Shown here: positions 44,501 through 55,765 of the stretch, one piece after another
Layout of the letters: the number at the start of each line of letters is the position of its first letter
Numbering within the stretch: position 1 is the stretch's first letter
Origin: Zea mays
Lineage: Eukaryota; Streptophyta; Magnoliopsida; Poales; Poaceae
Assembly: GCF_902167145.1 (NCBI RefSeq)
Contig: NC_050098.1
Span: forward strand, 14,094,501 to 14,158,500
Length of the DNA: 64,000 nt
Reading direction: 5' to 3'
Notes under the pieces: generated by a model
What the model was told of the DNA's origin: nothing
What the model saw: only the letters and a program-made list of their open reading frames with translations
Databases searched by the model: none
Translations under genes and position numbers: made by a program

Positions 44501-47500
44501 AAGAAAAAAGAGAATTAAATATGCTAAAATCATATTTGGCACTAGGGGTCACCGCTTTCAACAATATTTTAGGCTCTTCATATTTTGCAGGACAGACAAG
44601 ATAGGAGTAACTAAAAAATGATATACTGTGCAAATGGATTGGCTAGATAATTGAAGGGAATTCAAACTGAAACAATAGGAAATATTTGGATGATCAGTAG
44701 AAGAAACTTATGCACTGTGTTGCTTTATAAAAGAAAAAACCTGACCAAAAAATTGTTCACTATATGGAAACTCTCCTGTGATGAGGATGTCAACAAAGAG
44801 GACAGCAAGTTCACCACCACAGGTAACCTGGAATTGTTGATAATAATAATAATAATAATATAAACATATCAGAATGTTTAACCAGTAAGGAAAAATAGAA
44901 GGATTTCAAGTACATGCTACTGCAATGTGGCTTCTACCATGGATTGGATCCAAATGCAATTCAGGTTGGCACAAGTACATAAATAGATAACAGCAAAACT
45001 ACTGTGCTACCATTTGTCCAGAAAATCCAAAGCACCTGCTATAGGCCAGCAAGGTAGCCTGCTAACATAACATCTGTTTCCGATTAAAGAGCGAAATGAA
45101 ATGCATATTTGTAGTGTTTTATAAATTATCTCAGGAGTGCAAAAAAAGAAGGAAAAATAAAACAGGAAACATTAGTGGTTTGCTGCAGAGGAAGCAACTG
45201 CATGCATAAAACTCTAGCTTAAGCTGTTTTTTCCTTTTTTTTGGTTCTGCAGCAACTATTTTTTTTAAAAAAAGTTAACAAAAATGCGTATCTGGCTAAT
45301 TCCTAAAAAATATTACGAAAACTCATAATGAGATTGAATCAATGAATATTCTTAGTATAAATTGATGGATGAGATCAGCTGCTAACAACATTTATTAACT
45401 TCCGCTTGCAAGAAAGTAACCTGTCCATGCTTCAATTGTACCAAAGCGCCTGATTGAAGGATGTCCAAGGCTTCTGAATACTTATGGACAGCAATATACC
45501 TATTTAAGACGTGTCAAAACAAGTTAAGATTGTTATGAATTATACTATATTTAATATAAGGACACTAGACCTGAATATAAACACCGATACAAGATAAAGA
45601 CCATGCAGAACAAGGACTCCATATATGAGACCGAATACAATAAGGACACGTGCATAGACATCTAACAAGGGCTCTATATATGAAATTAAATACAACAATG
45701 ACATGCATAGGCATCTGTTATGCCCCCCCCCCTCAAACTCAAGGTGGGTCAAACATTGAGTTTAGAGAGATAAAACCTATATTAAGCTCTGTTATGCGCC
45801 TTTGTGAAGAAATCAGCCATATGAAGCTCTAAAGACACATAGCGAAGATCAATCATATCATCCTAAACATCAACACCTATATGCTTAGTAAGATCATGCT
45901 TGACCGGATCACGAGCAATACTAATAGCACATGTACTATCAGACAAAAGAGTAGTCGATGTACAAATAAAAACACCAAAATCCTCAAAGCGCTGAAACCA
46001 AGCATACAGATCACGCCGACGTAGGAGTAGCAGGCAGTTAGGCGTGACTAGAAAGTAGGAGATTTGTTTAGATAAGAGGATAAGTAGCAGGAGTTTATTA
46101 GGGAGATAAGTATTAGAGGATAAATAGGAGGAGTTTGTTAGGGGGGGCTGGCTATATAAGGCGGGCGGCTGATTCAATAAAGCAATCAAGAATTACTTAT
46201 CCCCTTCGCCATCGAGTTATCGGGCAAAAACCCCGACACCCTTACCCGTCGTGACTACGAGCTGCGTAGTCGGGGCCCTGCTGTCCTGGCACCGACGCCC
46301 TTGACAACCTGGTATCGTGATCCAGCCGATCCTATGCAACAACTACACCAAGACCACACACTGATTCTGATCCTAAGCAACAACTACACCAAGACCACAC
46401 ACTGATTCCGATCCAGCCTCAACATTTATACAAGATAGAGTTGAGACTGCAGGGGTGTTACTCCTATTTAAGGTTAGGTTAGGGTTTTCCTGTATTTACC
46501 TAATTACCCCTATTGTAATGGCTTGGCCCACCTAACTCCTCTACCATATACTCCTAACCTTGAATTAGGGTTAGAATTTTACATATTCCAACTATCTCCA
46601 CCATGTAATAAGAAACTTTTAAATATACTGAAACATAAGGCTGTTGAAATTGTGCAATTGTTATTGAGATCAATACATAGTACCTTGCGCTGGTTGACTT
46701 GTACATTTGTTGAGCTTCATAGAAATTTCCTCCATCAACCATACTCTCAAGCCTTTCAATTGTCTGAGACACATAACTCATAATTATGAATTGGTTGAGT
46801 AAAATTCTACAGGACTTGTGCCTAATACAACTTAATGCTGCCAAGGAAGCAGAAGCTCGCATAACAGCTAATGCTCAAAGGGTGAAGTGAAATACTTTAG
46901 AACAGATTGGGCAAGGTTTTGTTGCTAAATCCATTCACTTTCCAACCTAGGGCTCATTAGACGAAACACACAAGCCACCTGGTGGTAGGGCAAGCACTCG
47001 TCATATTTTTACATCATTGAATAGTTTTTTTTTTCAAAATGCTTCTACCCTCTTAATGGATAATGACTGCTATCATTGAATTATCTTTCAGAATGATTGT
47101 ACCCTCTTTATGCATAATGACTGTTTTCTGTGGCTATAAAAAATTCACAAGAAAAAACCGGAAAAATATTAAAGGCACTTTCAGAGTTTATAGTGGAAAT
47201 TGTATATAAGAACTGTGGTTTCGTTCGAGTAAATGGCGCCAAGCTTGGGGAAGAGAAATCATGAATTATGGTTGTTAGGTTGCTATGATATGGTAACTCT
47301 GGTGGTAAAAGCATCAACGTTAGGATCTTCTTATTATGCAGGACTACTCGTTGCTTTCTTTTTAAATGGAAACGAGAAAAAGTGTACAGTAACCCTTGTG
47401 CAGACGACCGGGCAAAACTCAACAACCCATTATTGAATATATGTCCTCTCGAACGCTTGCCGGCGTCGCCATGCATTGGAGGTCTTCAGCAACCCTAGTT

Positions 47501-47745
47501 CCAACAAATTGGCCATGAGAGGCGATGCCCGGGGACGCAGACGTTGGTTCCCCGAGATCCAACTCGCCCATCGCTCGCCCGCCCGAGAGGCACAGACGCT
47601 CCCACTAATGCGGGCGCGCTCACCTCACCCGCGAGACCCGAGGGAGGGAAGTGGTGAACGGGTAGAGGGGATCCCTCACCTTCCCGGGAGGAGGTAGGTC
47701 GCGGCGCGACCTCATGCTACCTCTCATGCTCAAAGACCGCGACAT
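35538..47745 (-). CDS. GET4: GET4 homologue (tail-anchored protein insertion factor), 11-12 exons
   Basis: Exons on the minus strand: 47680-47745, 46684-46763, 45421-45499, 44746-44827, 44192-44348, 43612-43702, 43381-43464, 43263-43309, 42629-42757, 36230-36314 and 35881-35961. All junctions are GT-AG, and the first eleven exons join into 327 codons without a stop. The order and motifs follow plant GET4: [50 protein letters not shown], and N-P-L-E-G-L-F near the C-terminus. GET4 is an alpha-solenoid protein of the cytosolic pre-targeting complex that passes tail-anchored proteins to the GET3 ATPase. The last exon is uncertain; 35538-35600 (after ACGGCAG) fits with 20 codons and a stop. Intron 9 is 6.3 kb because of transposon insertions. 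Confidence 0.88.
36558..37093 (-). mobile_element. 5'-truncated LINE fragment (RT zinc-binding domain and tail)
   Basis: Read on the minus strand, this encodes the C-terminal zinc-binding domain of plant LINE reverse transcriptases: C-P-I-C-D-Q-E-x6-H-L-L-V-G-C, W-W-K-K-A, and [14 protein letters not shown]. It ends in a 3' UTR and the tail CTCCTGCACGCTCAAG plus oligo(A) near 36562. It lies inside GET4 intron 9 in the same orientation as GET4. A copia element begins directly at 37094 and cuts it. Confidence 0.8.
37094..38480 (+). mobile_element. Copia element remnant with gag and a possible 95-bp LTR
   Basis: TGTTAAGG...TAACA at 37094-37188 could be a very short LTR, followed by a weak primer-binding site (TGGTAACATAGGAG). 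A GC-rich leader with CGCCGTCGC repeats follows. ATG 37800 opens a copia gag of the UBN2/gag-polypeptide type, with L-D-G-Q-N-Y-P-E-W. It is broken by TAG at 38067-38069 and ends at 38480. No pol follows, so the element is truncated. It is antisense to GET4. Confidence 0.65.
38481..38632. other. Copia LTR-like scrap
   Basis: Contains CTATTTATGTAATCAATGG and AATAAAGCAGGCAAG, wording typical of the R/U5 part of grass copia LTRs. No boundaries found. Confidence 0.35.
38633..38988 (+). mobile_element. LINE 3' end fragment
   Basis: Encodes the last residues of a LINE ORF2 ([14 protein letters not shown] to L-L-T-A-P-I-I-G-L and a stop at 38818). A 3' UTR follows, ending TTGCGCGTTCGAGAG plus oligo(A) at about 38980-38988. 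It directly abuts the next LINE. Confidence 0.75.
38989..41330 (+). mobile_element. LINE ORF2 remnant (reverse transcriptase), split by a second LINE
   Basis: 38989-39690 encodes the RT front part: [24 protein letters not shown], and [10 protein letters not shown]. After an insertion the RT resumes at 40411 with [13 protein letters not shown] and the catalytic Y-A-D-D-V near 40590. Stops and shifts, including TAG at 39634-39636, TAG at 41041-41200 region end and a frame change after 41140, show it is dead. It lies in GET4 intron 9, antisense to the gene. Confidence 0.8.
39691..40410 (+). mobile_element. 5'-truncated LINE inserted into the LINE RT, with 17-bp duplication
   Basis: This piece holds the LINE zinc-binding domain ([22 protein letters not shown]) to a stop at 40200. 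Its 3' UTR ends in TCCTGCGCACTCGAG plus oligo(A). It is flanked by AATGGCTTTCCAGAATG (39674-39690) and AATGGCTTTCCAGGATG (40411-40427), one mismatch in 17 bp, a target-primed insertion signature. Confidence 0.85.
41331..42056 (+). mobile_element. LINE 3' fragment with internal duplication
   Basis: Encodes another LINE zinc-binding domain ([21 protein letters not shown]), frame-shifted near 41690. The 3' UTR ends CTCCTGCGCGTTCGAGAG near 42047. A 38-bp segment at 41352-41389 recurs exactly at 41424-41461. It may be the natural 3' continuation of the RT remnant upstream or a third insertion. Confidence 0.7.
45541..46330. mobile_element. Copia remnants in GET4 intron 2
   Basis: Minus-strand residues near 45867-46015 ([21 protein letters not shown]) are the end of a copia RNase H domain. 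On the plus strand, 46021-46310 resembles an LTR with GGCTATATAAGGCGGG (near 46151), ending in GACAACC before TGGTATCGTGATCC, a primer-binding-like site. The two pieces point in opposite directions, so at least two elements are involved. Confidence 0.6.
46331..46683. other. GET4 intron 2, remainder
   Basis: Contains a local duplication (CAACTACACCAAGACCACAC, near 46338 and 46380) and T-rich sequence with TAGGGTTA words. No gene. Confidence 0.4.
46764..47679. other. GET4 intron 1
   Basis: A 916-bp intron, with donor GTGAGG after exon 1 and acceptor TCTCAG. It holds one arm of an inverted, permuted repeat (47277-47324). No other gene. Confidence 0.6.
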
Positions 47746-48439
47746 GACTCCCCGACGGTCTAGCCCCGGCGTCGGCGCCGGCGTAGGCAGAGGAGAGAGG
47801 GCAGCGGTGATGGGTGATCGGAGTCGCAGCGTCAGTTAAGGAATCGCCTCTTGACGGGCGGTGATCGTGCTTGCGCGAATCTTAAAGCGATCGTCAGGGT
47901 CTGTTTGGAAGTGGGCGGCCAGATCTAGGGCTTTAAAAAAACTCGTGGTTCGGCTCGCTCGACTCATTCCCGTATCGTTGAAAATGAGTGACGAGCTGAC
48001 CTAACAACTTAACTCAGTTCTTAACAGGTCAAACTCGAGCTGGCTCATGAGTTACTCCTGAGCCAAATAAATTGTACACAAGCCCACACCGTTGATCGGC
48101 CCACTCCTTAGTCCGGCCATATCATAGCAACCTAACGTTGATGCTTTTACCACCAGAGTTACAATCTTAAAGCGATCCCCACTCCTTAGTCCGGCCATGC
48201 ACCGTTGATCGGCCCAACCCCATATCGAGCAGTCCACAAGCCCACAACTCACACAACACATAAGACACGACCCCTGGCCTTTGTAGCATGGGGCTCGGTG
48301 CTGCTTGTCGTGTTGCGCCCTGCCAACGGTCTGTACACGCAGGCCTAGTCCGATAGGTCATGAGTGCGCTGCAGAGCGGGGGTGCATGGGCCATAAATGT
48401 TCCGCAATCCGAGGGGTTTGCAGGACATGAGTGGGAGGC
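47746..48439. other. GET4 5' flank / promoter region
   Basis: GC-rich up to about 47880, consistent with a plant promoter and leader on the minus strand. Beyond that lie mixed transposon-like scraps (CTCGAGCTGGCTCATGAG near 48036, TAGTCCGGCCAT twice). The second arm of the inverted permuted repeat is at 48117-48162. No TATA box chosen with confidence. Confidence 0.45.
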
Positions 48440-48545
48440 TGAAAGAGAAATGTGCCTTTGGTCAATTTCTATTATGTTTTGGTGATTAATTGTTCAACAC
48501 ATTTAAATAAGCTCTCATGTGCTAAATAAATAGAGAAGTGATAAT
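48440..48545 (+). repeat. Sirevirus LTR start fragment (outermost layer of right stack)
   Basis: TGAAAGAGAAATGTGCC opens an LTR resembling those of B and E but more diverged. It stops after 106 bp where a second LTR begins, so its remainder should lie to the right of the window. Confidence 0.65.
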
Positions 48546-48837
48546 TGAAAGTCGCCTAGAGGGGGGTGAATAGACGGAATCTGAAAATTATAAACTTAAG
48601 CACAACTACAAGCCGAAGTTAGCGTTAGAATTATAAACGAGTCCGAAAGAGAGGGTGAAAACAAATCACAAACAAATGAAGAATGTGACGTGATGATTTG
48701 TTTTACCGAGGTTCGGTTCTTACAAACCTACTCCCCGTTTATGTGGTTACAAAGACCAGGTCTTTTTCAACTCTTTCCCTCTCTCAAACGGTCACATAGA
48801 CCGAATGAGCTTCTCTTCTCAATCAATCGGGACACAG
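48546..48837 (-). repeat. LTR fragment of an element A-like Sirevirus (second layer)
   Basis: TGAAAGTCGCCTAGAGG matches the plus-strand start of the solo LTR and of the element A LTR for about 290 bp, then ends abruptly at the gypsy LTR. Preceding ATAAT (48541-48545) is the candidate duplication. The orientation is leftward. Confidence 0.75.
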
Positions 48838-48882
48838 TGTAACACCCCAGGTGTTACTCAGGGTGTCCACCCCCAGGGTTAC

Positions 48883-50113
48883 TGAAAGGGAAATGTGCCC
48901 TTGGGCCATTTCTAAGTATTTTGGTGATTGAGTGCAAACACAAGTGTTTAAATGTGAACTTATGCACATGGTTGAACAAAGTGCAAATCACAAGTAAAGG
49001 TATGTTTCTAAGTCTTAGTACATTGGTTTTGTGTACTAATATATTTGTCTAAGTGTTAGAAACAGAGAGAAGAAGAAAAGGAGAATATTGGCTGTGTACA
49101 GCCAACAGGCTGTTTCGGTCTGGGGCACCGGACTGTCCGGTGGTGCACCGGACAGTGTCCGGTGCGCCAGGCTGCCTCGACCTGAAGACGCCGCTCTCGG
49201 GAATTTGCCGACGGCGTACGGCTAAAATTCACCGGACTGTCCGGTGTGCACCGGACTGTCCGGTGAGCCAACGGTCGGCCGAGCCAACGGTCGGCCGCGT
49301 AATCTGCGCGCGACACGTGGTCTGGCCAACGGTCGGAAGGAGGCACCGGACTGTCCGGTGCGCCAGATCTGCAACGGTCGGCAACGGTCGGCTGCGCCTG
49401 TTAAGGAAAGGAATCGGGCACCGGACAGTGTCCGGTGTGCACCGGACTGTCCGGTGCGCCCGACGACAGAAGGCAAGGATGGCCTTCCAGATTTGTCCTC
49501 AACGGCTCCTAGCTGCCTTGGGGCTATAAAAGGGACCCCTAGGCGCATGGAGGAGGACACCAAGCATTCCCTGAGCACTCTTGATCACTCACACATCAAT
49601 CTTGCACACTTGTTCGACATTCTAGTGATTTGAGCTCCGTTCTAGTGTGCTAGTCTTTCGAGCTCAAGTCTGGGTCTTGTGTGTGCGTATTTGCTGTGAT
49701 CTTTGTGTCGTGTGTGAGTTGCTAATCCCCCCTTTGATCCGTGATTCTTTGTGAACATCTTTTGTAAGGGCGAGAGGCTCCAAGCTGTGGAGATTCCTCG
49801 CAAACGGGATTGAGAAAAGAAAAGCAAGAACACCGTGGTATTCAAGTTGATCATTGGATCACTTGAGAGGAGTTGAGTGCAACTCTCGTCCGTTGGGACG
49901 CCACAACGTGGAGTAGGCAAGTTTTGTACTTGGCCGAACCACGGGATAACCACTGTGTCATCTCTGTGATTGAATTCTTGTGGTTATTGTGTTTTGACTT
50001 CCTTCTAGCCACTTGGCATAAACTGTGCTAACACTTAACCAAAGTTTTGTGGCTATAAGTTAAAGTTTTACAGGATCACCTATTCACCCCCCCCCCCCCT
50101 CTAGGTGCTCTCA
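48883..50113 (+). repeat. Element E 5' LTR
   Basis: Starts TGAAAGGG and ends CTCTCA. CACCGGACTGTCCGGTG-type palindromes lie between about 49126 and 49462, with a TATA box CTATAAAAG at 49524-49532. It has one palindrome unit fewer than the 3' LTR near 49357 and a run of 13 C before its end. Confidence 0.94.
49524..49532 (+). promoter_or_regulatory. TATA box of element E 5' LTR
   Basis: CTATAAAAG lies in the same context as in element B (GGGG before, GGACCCC after), downstream of the palindrome block. Confidence 0.7.
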
Positions 50114-50115
50114 AT

Positions 50116-50127
50116 TGGTATCGGAGC
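50116..50127 (+). other. Element E primer-binding site
   Basis: TGGTATCGGAGC begins two bases after the LTR, one mismatch from the initiator-Met tRNA complement. Element B has a different variant at the same place. Confidence 0.8.
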
Positions 50128-50163
50128 CATTCTCTTCAAGAAAGGGACTAACCGCCCGAAGAG

Positions 50164-52551
50164 ATGGATCCTAAGGGGAAGGGAATCGTGATCAACGATA
50201 AGGAGAAGGAGTCCTTCGTCAACGAGCCCAAAGATGACAAGCCTAACGACTCTGGCTCGGGTCATAGACGGAAGGAAGGGAAGAAGAAGAAGACAAGGCG
50301 CATCAAGGAGATCGTCTACTACGACGACAGTGATGAGTCTACTTCTTCCCAAAAGGACGACGACCACAACGACTACGAACAAAGGAAACCGGTTAATTCT
50401 AACTTTTCCTTTGACTACTCTCGTATTCCGCAAAGTTCAAATTCACATTTGCTTTCCATTCCACTCGGCAAGCCCCCACACTTTGATGGAGAGGACTACG
50501 GATTTTGGAGCCACAAAATGCGTAGTCACCTATTCTCTCTCCATCCTAGTATATGGGAGATTGTAGATAGTGGAATGCACTTTAATAGTTCGGATAGTCC
50601 TATATTCATTAATGAGCAAATCCATAAGAATGCACAAGCTACTACTGTTCTTCTAGCTTCATTGTGCAGGGATGAATATAACAAAGTGAGTGGCTTGGAT
50701 AACGCCAAGCAAATCTGGGATACCCTCAAGATCTCTCATGAGGGAAATGACGCTACCTTGCTCACAAAAATGGAGTTGGTGGAGGGCGAGCTTGGACGGT
50801 TCGCGATGATAAGGGGCGAGGAGCCAACTCAAACATACAACCGGCTCAAGACCCTTATCAACAAAATAAGGAGCTACGGAAGCACGCGATGGACGGACCA
50901 CGACGTCGTCCGACTAATGCTAAGGTCCTTTACCGTTCTTGATCCTCATTTGGTGAATAATATTCGTGAGAATCCCAGGTACACCAAAATGTCGCCCGAA
51001 GAAGTCTTAGGAAAATTCGTCAGCGGGCGAATGATGATCAAGGAGGCAAGATACGTGGACGACGCCTTGAATGGACCGATCAACGAAACACAACCTTTTG
51101 CTCTCAAAGCTACAAGAAGCAAGGAGGCGCTACCTAGCAAGGTGGCACAAATTGAGGCGGTCGGACTTAATGATGAAGAGATGGCTCTCATCATCAAACG
51201 TTTCAAGACGGTGCTAAAGGGTCACAAGGGGCAGCCAAGCAAGACCAAGACGAAGGGGAAGCGCTCATGCTTCAAGTGCGGTAAGATTGGTCATTTTATC
51301 GCTAACTGCCCTGATAATGATAGTGACCAGGAAAAGGAAAACAAGAGGGAAAAGAAGAAGCATTACAAGAAGGCAAAGGGCGAGGCACATCTAGGCAAGG
51401 AGTGGGACTCGGATTGCTCCTTTTCCGACTCCGACAATGAAGGACTCGCCGCCACCGCCTTCAACAAATCAACCCTCTTCCCCAACGAGCGTCACACATG
51501 CCTTATGGCAAGGGAGAAGAAGGTATGTACTCGCAACTCTACCTATGCTTCGTCAAGTGAGGACGAATCTAGTGATGAAGATGAAGTAGATTATTCATGT
51601 TTATTCAAGGGCTTAGATAGATCTAAGATAGACAAAATTAATGAATTAATTGATGCCTTGAATGAAAAGAATATACTTTTAGAAAAGCAAGAGGATTTGT
51701 TGTATGAAGAACATGATAAGTTTGTAGAGGCTCAAAAATCCCTTGCATTAGAAATTAAAAGGAATGAAATGCTTGCTTGTGAAGTGTCAACATGCCATGA
51801 TTCTATTTCTAACTTAAAGAGCATAAACGATGATTTAAATGCTAAACTAGTAGAAGCAAATAAATCCAACTCTTGTGTTGAATATGTTGAAATTTGCACT
51901 AGGTGTAAGGATATTGATATTAATGCTTGTAGCGAACACTTAGTTTCTATTTCAAAATTGAATGATGAATTAGCTAGTCTTAATGCTCAACTTAAGACTA
52001 GCAAGAGTAATTTTGAGAAACTAAAATTTGCTAGGGATGCCTACACGGTTGGTAGACACCCCTCAATTAAGGATGGGCTTGGCTTCAAGAGGGAAGCCAA
52101 GAACTTAACAAGCCATAAGGCTCCCATCTCCGCCAAGGAGAAAGGGAAGGCTCCTATGGCAAGCAGCACTAAAAGGAATCATGCTTTTATATATCATGAT
52201 AGGAGACAAACTAGAAATGCTTATAGGAGTTATAATGCTTATGATGATTTTAACTCACATGCCATGTTTGCTTCTAGTTCTTCCTATATGCATGGTAGAA
52301 ATATGTCTAGGAAAAATGCTATGCCTAGAAAGAATATTATTCATGCTCCTAGGAAAGTAGTGAATGAACCTTCTACAATTTATTGTGCTTTAAATGCTTC
52401 CTTTGTTATTTGTAGAAAGGATAAGAAAATTGTTGCTAGGAAGTTAGGGGCAAAATGCAAGGGAGACAAAACTTGCATTTGGGTCCCTAAGGATATTTGC
52501 ACTAACCTTGTAGGACCCAACATGAGTTGGGTACCTAAGTCCCAAGCCTAA
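50164..52551 (+). CDS. gag: Element E gag polyprotein
   Basis: 795 residues from ATG 50164, the first ATG after the primer-binding site, to TAA 52549-52551. Residues 1-75 are Lys/Asp-rich with the [13 protein letters not shown] motif. Residues about 100-290 form a UBN2/gag-like domain ([24 protein letters not shown]). A CCHC knuckle is C369-x2-C372-x4-H377-x4-C382. An acidic Ser/Asp segment, a coiled coil (about 500-650) and a basic tail with repeated K-x-W-V-P motifs follow. It forms the particle shell and packages element RNA. The gag of B matches it closely throughout. Its large size is usual for Sireviruses. Confidence 0.93.
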   Translation: MDPKGKGIVINDKEKESFVNEPKDDKPNDSGSGHRRKEGKKKKTRRIKEIVYYDDSDESTSSQKDDDHNDYEQRKPVNSNFSFDYSRIPQSSNSHLLSIPLGKPPHFDGEDYGFWSHKMRSHLFSLHPSIWEIVDSGMHFNSSDSPIFINEQIHKNAQATTVLLASLCRDEYNKVSGLDNAKQIWDTLKISHEGNDATLLTKMELVEGELGRFAMIRGEEPTQTYNRLKTLINKIRSYGSTRWTDHDVVRLMLRSFTVLDPHLVNNIRENPRYTKMSPEEVLGKFVSGRMMIKEARYVDDALNGPINETQPFALKATRSKEALPSKVAQIEAVGLNDEEMALIIKRFKTVLKGHKGQPSKTKTKGKRSCFKCGKIGHFIANCPDNDSDQEKENKREKKKHYKKAKGEAHLGKEWDSDCSFSDSDNEGLAATAFNKSTLFPNERHTCLMAREKKVCTRNSTYASSSEDESSDEDEVDYSCLFKGLDRSKIDKINELIDALNEKNILLEKQEDLLYEEHDKFVEAQKSLALEIKRNEMLACEVSTCHDSISNLKSINDDLNAKLVEANKSNSCVEYVEICTRCKDIDINACSEHLVSISKLNDELASLNAQLKTSKSNFEKLKFARDAYTVGRHPSIKDGLGFKREAKNLTSHKAPISAKEKGKAPMASSTKRNHAFIYHDRRQTRNAYRSYNAYDDFNSHAMFASSSSYMHGRNMSRKNAMPRKNIIHAPRKVVNEPSTIYCALNASFVICRKDKKIVARKLGAKCKGDKTCIWVPKDICTNLVGPNMSWVPKSQA

Positions 52552-52566
52552 ATTTGCCTTGCAGGT
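52552..52566 (+). promoter_or_regulatory. Acceptor-like junction between gag and pol
   Basis: After gag TAA comes ATTTGCCTTGCAG|GTTTATGC. The pyrimidine-rich stretch ending in CAG is identical in element B and similar in A (ATGTTTTGTAG). Pol is in another frame and starts without ATG right after it. Confidence 0.5.
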
Positions 52567-55500
52567 TTATGCATCCGGGGGTTCAAGCTGGATTATTGAT
52601 AGCGGATGCACAAACCATATGACGGGGGAGAAGAAGATGTTCACCTCCTACGTCAAGAATAAAGATTCCCAAGATTCAATCATATTCGGTGATGGGAATC
52701 AAGGCAAGGTAAAAGGGTTAGGTAAAATTGCAATTTCTAATGAGCACTCTATCTCTAATGTGTTTTTAGTAGAGTCTCTAGGATATAATTTACTATCTGT
52801 TAGTCAATTATGCAATATGGGATATAACTGTCTATTTACAAATGTAGATGTGTCTGTCTTTAGAAGAAGTGATGGTTCACTAGCTTTTAAGGGTGTATTA
52901 GACGGCAAACTGTATTTAGTTGATTTTGCAAAAGAAGAAGCCGGTCTAGATGCATGCTTAATAGCTAAGACTAGCATGGGCTGGTTGTGGCATCGCCGCT
53001 TAGCACATGTGGGGATGAAGAACCTTCACAAGCTTCTTAAGGGAGAACACGTGATAGGTTTGACTAACGTGCAATTCGAAAAAGATAGACCTTGTGCAGC
53101 TTGTCAAGCAGGTAAACAAGTAGGAGGAGCACATCACAGCAAGAATGTGATGACCACCTCAAGACCTCTGGAGCTGCTGCATATGGATCTCTTCGGACCC
53201 GTCGCCTATCTGAGCATAGGAGGAAGTAAGTATGGTCTAGTTATTGTTGATGACTTTTCCCGCTTCACTTGGGTGTTCTTTTTGCAGGATAAGTCTGAAA
53301 CCCAAGGGACCCTCAAGCGCTTCCTCAGGAGAGCTCAAAATGAGTTTGAGCTCAAGGTAAAGAAGATAAGGAGCGACAACGGGTCCGAGTTCAAGAACCT
53401 TCAAGTGGAGGAGTTCCTTGAAGAGGAAGGGATCAAGCACGAGTTCTCCGCTCCCTACACACCACAGCAAAATGGTGTGGTAGAGAGGAAGAACAGGACG
53501 CTCATCGACATGGCGAGGACGATGCTAGGAGAGTTCAAGACCCCCGAGTGCTTTTGGACGGAAGCCGTGAACACGGCTTGCCACGCCATCAACAGGGTCT
53601 ACCTTCATCGCCTCCTCAAGAAGACGTCGTATGAGCTACTAACCGGTAACAAACCCAATGTATCCTACTTTCGTGTATTTGGGAGCAAGTGCTACATTCT
53701 AGTGAAGAAGGGTAGAAATTCTAAATTTGCTCCCAAAGCTGTAGAAGGGTTTTTGTTAGGTTACGACTCAAGTACAAAGGCGTATAGAGTCTTCAACAAA
53801 TCATCGGGTTTGGTTGAAGTCTCTAGCGACGTTGTATTTGATGAGACTAATGGCTCTCCAAGAGAGCAAGTTGTTGATTGTGATGATGTAGATGAAGAAG
53901 ATGTTCCGACGGCCGCTATACGAAACATGGCGATTGGAGAAGTTCGGCCACAGGAACAAGATGAACAAGATCAACCTTCTTCCTCAACAATGGTGCATCC
54001 CCCAACTCAAGACGATGAACAGGTTCATCAACAGGAGGCGTGTGATCAAGGGGGAGCACAAGTCGATCATGTGATGGAGGAAGAAGCGCAACCGGCACCT
54101 CCAACCCAAGTTCGAGCAATGATTCAAAGGGATCATCCCGTCGACCAAATTCTGGGTGACATTAGCAAGGGAGTAACTACTCGGTCTCGATTAGTTAATT
54201 TTTGTGAACATTACTCCTTTGTCTCTTCTATTGAGCCTTTCAGGGTAGAAGAGGCCTTGCTAGATCCGGACTGGGTGTTGGCCATGCAAGAGGAGCTCAA
54301 CAACTTCAAGAGGAATGAAGTTTGGACACTGGTGCCTCGTCCAAAGCAAAATGTTGTGGGAACCAAGTGGGTGTTCCGCAACAAACAGGACGAGCACGGG
54401 GTGGTGACGAGAAACAAGGCTCGACTTGTGGCAAAAGGTTATGCCCAAGTCGCAGGTTTGGATTTCGAGGAGACTTTTGCTCCTGTGGCTAGGCTAGAAT
54501 CAATTCGTATCTTGCTAGCATATGCCGCTCATCATTCTTTCAGGTTGTACCAAATGGATGTGAAGAGCGCTTTCCTCAACGGGCCAATCAAGGAGGAGGT
54601 GTACGTAGAGCAACCCCCTGGCTTCGAGGATGAACGGTACCCCGACCATGTGTGTAAGCTCTCTAAGGCGCTCTATGGACTTAAGCAAGCCCCAAGAGCA
54701 TGGTATGAATGCCTTAGAGACTTTTTAATTGTTAATGCTTTCAAGGTTGGGAAAGCCGATCCAACTCTTTTTACAAAGACATGTGATGGTGATTTGTTTG
54801 TATGCCAAATTTATGTCGATGACATAATATTTGGTTCTACTAACCAAAAGTCTTGTGAAGAGTTTAGCAGGGTGATGACGCAGAAATTCGAGATGTCGAT
54901 GATGGGCGAGTTGAACTACTTCCTTGGGTTCCAAGTGAAGCAACTCAAGGACGGCACCTTCATCTCCCAAACGAAGTACACGCAAGATCTGCTAAAGCGG
55001 TTCGGGATGAAGGACGCCAAGCCCGCAAAGACTCCGATGGGAACCGACGGACACACCGACCTCAACAAAGGAGGTAAGTCCGTTGATCAAAAAGCATACC
55101 GGTTAATGATAGGGTCATTACTTTACTTATGTGCAAGTAGACCGGATATTATGCTTAGCGTATGCATGTGTGCTAGGTTTCAATCCGATCCTAAGGAGTG
55201 TCACTTAGTGGCGGTGAAGCGAATCCTTAGATATTTAGTGGCTACGCCTTGCCTCGGGCTCTGGTATCCAAAGGGGTCTACCTTTGACTTGGTTGGATAC
55301 TCAGATTCCGACTATGCTGGATGTAAGGTCGATAGGAAGAGTACATCGGGGACGTGCCAATTCTTAGGAAGGTCCCTGGTGTCGTGGAACTCTAAGAAAC
55401 AAACCTCCGTTGCCCTATCCACCGCTGAGGCCGAGTACGTTGCCGCAGGACAGTGTTGCGCGCAACTACTTTGGATGAGGCAAACCCTCAGGGACTTTGG

Positions 55501-55765
55501 CTACAATCTGAGCAAAGTCCCACTCCTATGTGATAATGAGAGTGCTATCCGCATGGCGGAAAATCCTGTTGAGCACAGCCGCACAAAGCACATAGACATC
55601 CGGCATCACTTTTTGAGAGACCACCAGCAAAAGGGGGATATCGAAGTGTTTCATGTTAGCACCGAGAACCAGCTAGCCGATATCTTTACCAAGCCTCTAG
55701 ATGAGAAGACCTTTTGCAGGCTGCGTAGTGAGCTAAATGTCTTAGATTCGCAGAACTTGGATTGA
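52559..55765 (+). CDS. pol: Element E pol polyprotein (protease, integrase, RT, RNase H)
   Basis: About 1068 codons without a stop. Domains in copia order: aspartic protease (D14-S-G), GAG-pre-integrase with H-R-R-L-A-H (145-150) and C-A-A-C, integrase core with D210 (M-D-L-F), D273 (S-D-N-G-S) and E309 (V-V-E-R-K). A variable acidic linker (430-520) precedes RT with [11 protein letters not shown] (665-675) and Y752-V-D-D755, then RNase H with [13 protein letters not shown] and D-N-E-S-A-I. All catalytic residues I looked for are present. It begins 7 bp after gag in a different frame and has no ATG at its start. The coordinates give the open frame, not a proven start. Confidence 0.93.
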   Translation: MQVYASGGSSWIIDSGCTNHMTGEKKMFTSYVKNKDSQDSIIFGDGNQGKVKGLGKIAISNEHSISNVFLVESLGYNLLSVSQLCNMGYNCLFTNVDVSVFRRSDGSLAFKGVLDGKLYLVDFAKEEAGLDACLIAKTSMGWLWHRRLAHVGMKNLHKLLKGEHVIGLTNVQFEKDRPCAACQAGKQVGGAHHSKNVMTTSRPLELLHMDLFGPVAYLSIGGSKYGLVIVDDFSRFTWVFFLQDKSETQGTLKRFLRRAQNEFELKVKKIRSDNGSEFKNLQVEEFLEEEGIKHEFSAPYTPQQNGVVERKNRTLIDMARTMLGEFKTPECFWTEAVNTACHAINRVYLHRLLKKTSYELLTGNKPNVSYFRVFGSKCYILVKKGRNSKFAPKAVEGFLLGYDSSTKAYRVFNKSSGLVEVSSDVVFDETNGSPREQVVDCDDVDEEDVPTAAIRNMAIGEVRPQEQDEQDQPSSSTMVHPPTQDDEQVHQQEACDQGGAQVDHVMEEEAQPAPPTQVRAMIQRDHPVDQILGDISKGVTTRSRLVNFCEHYSFVSSIEPFRVEEALLDPDWVLAMQEELNNFKRNEVWTLVPRPKQNVVGTKWVFRNKQDEHGVVTRNKARLVAKGYAQVAGLDFEETFAPVARLESIRILLAYAAHHSFRLYQMDVKSAFLNGPIKEEVYVEQPPGFEDERYPDHVCKLSKALYGLKQAPRAWYECLRDFLIVNAFKVGKADPTLFTKTCDGDLFVCQIYVDDIIFGSTNQKSCEEFSRVMTQKFEMSMMGELNYFLGFQVKQLKDGTFISQTKYTQDLLKRFGMKDAKPAKTPMGTDGHTDLNKGGKSVDQKAYRLMIGSLLYLCASRPDIMLSVCMCARFQSDPKECHLVAVKRILRYLVATPCLGLWYPKGSTFDLVGYSDSDYAGCKVDRKSTSGTCQFLGRSLVSWNSKKQTSVALSTAEAEYVAAGQCCAQLLWMRQTLRDFGYNLSKVPLLCDNESAIRMAENPVEHSRTKHIDIRHHFLRDHQQKGDIEVFHVSTENQLADIFTKPLDEKTFCRLRSELNVLDSQNLD

